Source: Sphingosinicella flava
Lineage (GTDB): Bacteria > Pseudomonadota > Alphaproteobacteria > Sphingomonadales > Sphingomonadaceae
DNA length: 64,000 bases
Reading direction: 5' to 3'
Assembly: GCF_016025255.1 (NCBI RefSeq)
Contig: NZ_CP065592.1
Coordinates: 124,001 to 188,000 of the forward strand
The notes under the pieces are model-generated. The model saw only the letters and a list, made by a program, of their open reading frames with translations. It was not told where the DNA came from and did no database searches. Below, piece after piece: positions 60,415 to 64,000 of the stretch; position 1 is the first letter of the stretch; every line of letters starts with the position of its first letter. The position numbers were made by a program, and so were the translations under genes.

Positions 60415-61792
60415 ACGCTTCCCGATATTTCTTCACGACGCGCAGCGCGACGATGTTGAGGAGCAGGGTGACGATGAACAGCACCAGCCCAAGCGCGAAG
60501 GCGGACAGGGTCTTGGCGCTGTCGAACTCCTGGTCGCCGGTCAGCAGCTGGACGATCTGGGTGGTGACCGTCGTCACGCTTTCGAACGGATTGACGGTGA
60601 GGTTCGCGGCAAGCCCCGCCGCCATCACCACGATCATCGTCTCGCCGATCGCGCGGCTAACGGCGAGCAGCACGCCGCCGACCACGCCAGAGAGGGCTGC
60701 GGGCAGCAGCACCTTTTTGATCGTTTCGGACTTCGTGGCACCCAACGCCAGAGACCCGTCGCGCATGGCCTGGGGCACGGCGGCGATGCTGTCGTCGGCC
60801 ATGGAGGAGACGAACGGGATGATCATGATGCCCATCACGAGACCTGCCGCCAAAGCCGATTCCGACGAAGCGCCCGGAATGCCGACCGACACGGCGAAAT
60901 CGCGAATGGCGGGCGCGACGGTCAGGGCCGCGAAATAGCCGTAGACTACGGTCGGCACGCCCGCGAGCACCTCGAGCAAGGGTTTCATCACCTTGCGCGT
61001 GCGCGGCGCGGCATATTGGGTGAGGAAGATGGCGCTCATCAGGCCGAGCGGAATGGCAACGATCATCGCGATGATCGCGCCGATGAAGATCGTGCCCCAG
61101 AAGAGCGGCACCGCCCCGAACGCACCGGACGATCCCGCCTGATCGGCGCGGATCGCCGTCTGCGGGCTCCAGGTGGTGCCGAACAGGAACTCGACCGGCG
61201 AAACGCGTGCGAAGAAACGCAGGGATTCGAACAGCAGCGACAGGGCGATGCCGAGCGTCGTCAGGATCGCGACCAGCGAGGCGACGAGCAATGCGCCCAT
61301 CACCAGCCGCTCCACCTTCGTCCGCGCCCGGAAATGCGGCGACACGCGTGTAAAGGCGAAGGCGCCGCCCGCGAAGGCGAGCAAAAGGGCCGCGCCGGCG
61401 CCGATCAGGCCATATTGGAAGATCGCGTCCTTATAGGCCGGAGCGAGCGCGTTCGACATCGGGTTGAAAGCGCCCGGTACCGTGCCTTCGGCGACGCCCC
61501 GCGCTTCGGCGAGGATCGCGCCGCGCTGCATCGGTTCGGCGGGAAGCCCAACGGCAGCGGGGCTGTCCAGCACCGCCTGCGTCACCAGGCCGCCGGAAAA
61601 GGAACTCCAGACGGCGAGAAACAGAAGGGCCGGGACGATCGCCCAAAGCGCGACATACCAGCCGTGATAGGAGGGAAGGGAATGAAGCCGCCCTGCATCC
61701 GTCCGCGCTAGGGCGGAAGCGCGCGCCCGTGCCGTCAGCCAGGCCACGAGGCCCAGCCCAAGGATCATCAAGGCGATGGCAATAAGCGACAT
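60407..61792 (-). CDS. pstC: Phosphate ABC transporter permease PstC
   Basis: A 461-residue permease, longer than the E. coli protein because of an N-terminal extension with two helices (SLIAIALMILGLGLVAWLT, WYVALWAIVPALLFLAVW) and a periplasmic loop. The core contains GTIFIGAIIAMIVAIPLGLMSAIFLTQYA (in parts) and DGSLALGATKSETIKKVLLPAALSG (EAA loop, in parts). The GGAGG ribosome-binding site (minus strand, 61803-61807) lies 10 bases before the ATG at 61792 and inside the outer arm of the inverted repeat between pstS and pstC. Confidence 0.95.
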   Translation of the reverse strand: MSLIAIALMILGLGLVAWLTARARASALARTDAGRLHSLPSYHGWYVALWAIVPALLFLAVWSSFSGGLVTQAVLDSPAAVGLPAEPMQRGAILAEARGVAEGTVPGAFNPMSNALAPAYKDAIFQYGLIGAGAALLLAFAGGAFAFTRVSPHFRARTKVERLVMGALLVASLVAILTTLGIALSLLFESLRFFARVSPVEFLFGTTWSPQTAIRADQAGSSGAFGAVPLFWGTIFIGAIIAMIVAIPLGLMSAIFLTQYAAPRTRKVMKPLLEVLAGVPTVVYGYFAALTVAPAIRDFAVSVGIPGASSESALAAGLVMGIMIIPFVSSMADDSIAAVPQAMRDGSLALGATKSETIKKVLLPAALSGVVGGVLLAVSRAIGETMIVVMAAGLAANLTVNPFESVTTVTTQIVQLLTGDQEFDSAKTLSAFALGLVLFIVTLLLNIVALRVVKKYREAYE

Positions 61793-61796
61793 GTCA

Positions 61797-61907
61797 GCAG
61801 GCCTCCGCCGCTTTCCGTGCTCCTGCGAAAGCAGGAGCCCAGTCGGCGCCATCCTCTGGGCTCCTGCTTTCGCAGGAGCACATTAAGGGAGTGTGGCGGA
61901 GGCCTGC
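61797..61907 (-). repeat. Nested inverted repeat between pstS and pstC, sequestering the pstC ribosome-binding site
   Basis: Outer arms of 13 bp (GCAGGCCTCCGCC at 61797-61809 and its complement at 61895-61907) enclose a GTGCTCC-type palindromic repeat with perfect 26-bp arms (61817-61842 with 61856-61881); each arm also folds on itself (CTCCTGC-GAAA-GCAGGAG). In the mRNA the outer left arm contains the pstC GGAGG. Confidence 0.8.
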
Positions 61908-61915
61908 TTCCATGC

Positions 61916-62962
61916 TTACTTCAATTCGCTGGCCTGAACCGGCGTCAGGCCGGTGGATGCCGCCAGCGCCTTCGCCTGCGCGTCGGCGGGCGAGGGGATG
62001 AGGCCGTGCTGGGCGAGGTAACCGCTTGGCGTCCAGGCCTTGGCGAATTCGGCGAGGAATTCCTTGATGCCCGGAATGGCGTTCACATGCTCGCCCTTCA
62101 CATAGATGAAGAGTGGACGGGCGCCCGGATAGTCGAAAGAGGCGATGGTCGCCGCGGTCGGCGCGACGCCGTTCAGCGGCAGGCCGCGCACCTTGTCGGC
62201 ATTTTCCTCGAGGAAGCTGTAGCCCATCACGCCGATGGCGCCCGGATTGGCAGCGACCTTCTGGACGAGCAGGTTGTCGTTCTCGCCCGCTTCCACATAG
62301 GCGCCGTCTTCGCGGACCTTGGTGCAGATGTCCTTATGCCTGTCGGAATCGCTGTCCTTCAGGGCCTTCATCTCGGCGTTCTGATTGCAACCCTTTTCGA
62401 GGATCATCTCGGCGAGCGCGTCGCGGGTGCCGGAAGTCGGCGGCGGTCCATAGACCTGGATGGCGATAGCGGGGAGCGCCGGGTTCACGTCGCGCCAGGT
62501 CTTGGCGGTGTTCGGCTTGCCATAGGGGTTGGCGGCGAGCGCCTTGTAGACGTCTTCGAGGGTCAGCTTCATCGGCTGGGCATTGTTGGCTTCGATGAGC
62601 GCCAGGCCGTCAATGCCGACCTGCACTTCGACCACCTGGTTGACGCCGTTCTTCTTGCAGTCTTCCAGCTCGCTCGCCTTGATGCGGCGGGAGGCGTTGG
62701 TGATGTCGGGATGCTGAGCGCCGACGCCCGCGCAGAACAATTTCATGCCCGCGCCGGTGCCCGTCGATTCGAGGATCGGAGCGCCGAATTGCGGGTTCAC
62801 CTGGGCGAAGCGCTCGGCGACCGCCTTGGCGAACGGATAGACGGTGGACGATCCGACGATGCGGATCTGGTTGCGCGCGTCCCCGGCCGCGCCTTCTCCG
62901 CCATTATTCTGACCGCAGGCTGCCAGCGCCAGCGTCGCGACCGCAAGAATCGATTTCTTCAT
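61916..62962 (-). CDS. pstS: Phosphate-binding periplasmic lipoprotein PstS
   Basis: A 348-residue phosphate-binding protein. The signal MKKSILAVATLALAACGQ has a lipobox (LAAC). The mature protein opens IRIVGSSTVYPFAKAVAERF, the phosphate-binding SST loop, followed by STGTGAGMKLFCAG and TSGTRDALAEMILE (the T-S-G-T-R ligand loop). Length and ligands match PstS. Three tandem Pho half-sites lie 67-94 bases upstream (63029-63056). It heads the pst unit; pstC follows behind the inverted repeat. Confidence 0.97.
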   Translation of the reverse strand: MKKSILAVATLALAACGQNNGGEGAAGDARNQIRIVGSSTVYPFAKAVAERFAQVNPQFGAPILESTGTGAGMKLFCAGVGAQHPDITNASRRIKASELEDCKKNGVNQVVEVQVGIDGLALIEANNAQPMKLTLEDVYKALAANPYGKPNTAKTWRDVNPALPAIAIQVYGPPPTSGTRDALAEMILEKGCNQNAEMKALKDSDSDRHKDICTKVREDGAYVEAGENDNLLVQKVAANPGAIGVMGYSFLEENADKVRGLPLNGVAPTAATIASFDYPGARPLFIYVKGEHVNAIPGIKEFLAEFAKAWTPSGYLAQHGLIPSPADAQAKALAASTGLTPVQASELK

Positions 62963-63028
62963 ATTGCCTCCATGCAATCCCGCTCTTCGAGATTGGTGGC
63001 GTCCCTAAGACCGTTCGGCTCACTTACT

Positions 63029-63056
63029 GTGACACTTGCGTGACTCTTTTATGACA
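63029..63056 (-). promoter_or_regulatory. PhoB binding sites (three tandem Pho half-sites) of pstS
   Basis: On the minus strand TGTCAT-N5-AGTCAC-N5-TGTCAC: three hexamers at exact 11-bp spacing with A/T-rich and mixed spacers, as in Pho boxes. The first hexamer overlaps the stop codon of phoR. Confidence 0.8.
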
Positions 63057-63999
63057 ATGCTCCGGTCCAGCGCGGCAAATAGACGCTGACAGTCGTTCCG
63101 ATCCCTTGCGTGGAACGTATATCGAGCCGCCCCAAATGGCGTCCGGCGATATGCTTCACGATGGCGAGCCCAAGGCCGGTGCCGCCCACCGACCGGCTCC
63201 GCCCCGCATCGACGCGGTAGAAACGTTCGGTAAGACGCGGGAGATGCTCCGGCGCGATGCCTTCGCCTTCGTCGATCACGTCGACCTTCAGCATTTCCGG
63301 CCCGGAATTTTCGATCCGCACCGTCACCGGCCGCCCCTCGCGCCCATATTTCAGCGCATTGGCGACGAGGTTGCTGAAAAGCTGGTGAAGCTGCGCAGGA
63401 TCGCCGGGGATCAGCGTTTCACCCGCGAGATTTTCGATCCTGATCTCGGACTTGCGATCTTTCACGACATTTTCGAGGGTGTTGTCCACTTCGGACAAGA
63501 CCGGAAGCAGGTCCACGGGCTCGGTGGGCAATGTGTAACGCTCCGCTTCGATGCGCGAGAGGGAGATAAGGTCGTTGACGATCTGCCGCATCCGCGTTGC
63601 CTCGTCGAACATGATCTTCAGGAAGCGATTGCGCGCTTCCGGCGGCGCATCCGGATCGTCGAGCAACGTTTCGAGAAAGCCGAGCACGGTGGCGAGCGGC
63701 GTCCGCAGCTCGTGGCTCGCATTGGCGATGAAGTCGGTGCGCATCTGCTCCGCCGCATGGACCCGGCTGCGGTCGGTCAGCCGCACCAGCCGCGCACCGT
63801 CCGGCAACCTGGCGACCGACATTTCCCACCGCCGCTCGCTCCCGCCGATGCCGAGCAATTCGATGCCGGACGCTTCCGCCTCCGCCACATTGGCGAGCCG
63901 CTCCGCCGCCGCCGGATGCCGGATGGCGAGCCGCACGTCGGCGTCCGCGATATGCTCCCCCAGCACCGCCCGCGCCGCCGCATTCGCCAGCACCACGCG
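63049..63999 (-). CDS. phoR: Phosphate regulon sensor kinase PhoR, 5'-truncated
   Basis: The C-terminal 316 residues of a PhoR-type kinase; the frame is open at the window edge, so the N-terminal membrane part is missing. A PAS-like region comes first (about residues 1-85), then the H box FIANASHELRTPLATVLGFLETLL (in parts) with the phosphoacceptor His, N box NLVANALKYG, G1 DEGEGIAPEHLPRLTERFYRVD (in parts) and GGTGLGLAIVKHI. These blocks match PhoR. The stop codon TAA overlaps the first Pho half-site of pstS. It is the sensor partner of PhoB. Confidence 0.93.
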   Translation of the reverse strand, partial: RVVLANAAARAVLGEHIADADVRLAIRHPAAAERLANVAEAEASGIELLGIGGSERRWEMSVARLPDGARLVRLTDRSRVHAAEQMRTDFIANASHELRTPLATVLGFLETLLDDPDAPPEARNRFLKIMFDEATRMRQIVNDLISLSRIEAERYTLPTEPVDLLPVLSEVDNTLENVVKDRKSEIRIENLAGETLIPGDPAQLHQLFSNLVANALKYGREGRPVTVRIENSGPEMLKVDVIDEGEGIAPEHLPRLTERFYRVDAGRSRSVGGTGLGLAIVKHIAGRHLGRLDIRSTQGIGTTVSVYLPRWTGALS

Positions 64000-64000
64000 C

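Overview
The window is a 64-kb, gene-dense, GC-rich chromosomal segment of an alphaproteobacterium, most likely a member of the Sphingomonadales. The evidence is the set of alphaproteobacterial marker families (DUF2155, NDUFA12-like complex I subunit, DUF2794, TIGR02300/FYDLN protein, the F1-ATPase zeta inhibitor, and PstA/PstC longer than in enterobacteria), the order tRNA-Trp–secE–nusG and aroA–cmk–rpsA–ihfB, and the fused ThiS–ThiG protein. It is almost entirely core or housekeeping chromosome. I see no insertion sequence, prophage, CRISPR array or rRNA operon, and no gene-free stretch above 300 bases (the longest is about 295 bases, before the BlaI-type regulator).

Layout. 1–2.3 kb: a 5'-truncated unknown gene, then nusG, secE and tRNA-Trp on the minus strand. 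2.4–6.6 kb: a membrane GGDEF–EAL protein and a fatty-acyl-AMP ligase. 6.7–9.4 kb: recX, a tandem cold-shock protein, DUF192, NDUFA12 and DUF2155 genes, running tail-to-tail into aat with a 193-base coding overlap. 10–14.6 kb: arsC-like, DUF2269, SDR–DoxX, accC, accB and aroQ. 14.6–19.2 kb: thiS–thiG fusion, a Pcm–erythromycin-esterase fusion, and an SRPBCC/ArsR divergent pair with a clear operator. 19.2–28.7 kb: a ThDP enzyme, an SCP2 protein, a LytS-type kinase without a partner, the two 3-oxoacid CoA-transferase subunits split by an acid-phosphatase lipoprotein, a lactonase-like protein, a quinone reductase, the ATPase inhibitor, BolA and monothiol glutaredoxin. 29–34.6 kb: BlaI/M56 pair, then a translationally coupled MBL–DUF4230–nadA–nadC operon. 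34.6–40.1 kb: an oligopeptide-type binding lipoprotein, a YbbP/YbbA-like ABC system and divergent tesA. 40.2–45.3 kb: tRNA-Leu, ihfB, rpsA, cmk, aroA, TIGR02300, tRNA-Ala. 45.4–50.7 kb: TonB receptor, MFS carrier, pgsA, a double retropepsin-like protease. 50.9–54.2 kb: ahpC–ahpF and oxyR. 54.3–56.9 kb: epsC-type serine acetyltransferase, DUF2794 and two envelope proteins. 57–64 kb: the phosphate regulon phoR(partial)–pstS–pstC–pstA–pstB–phoU–phoB.

How the genes work together. The clearest functional modules are peroxide defence (AhpC/AhpF with OxyR; similar T-N11-A palindromes lie upstream of both ahpC and oxyR), phosphate starvation (three tandem Pho half-sites between phoR and pstS; a nested inverted repeat between pstS and pstC whose outer arm contains the pstC ribosome-binding site), NAD synthesis, and transcription/translation housekeeping. 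Two families of dispersed palindromic repeats occupy intergenic spaces: a CCCTCCCC/ACCC type at 15.6, 17.7 and 23.5 kb, and a GTGCTCC..GGAGCCCAG type at 51.5, 53.2 and 61.8 kb. Several of these sit at gene boundaries where they could alter expression. I found no obviously new defence or mobile system. The most interesting items are regulatory RNA/DNA structures, two unusual protein fusions and a possible internal start in the M56 peptidase gene.
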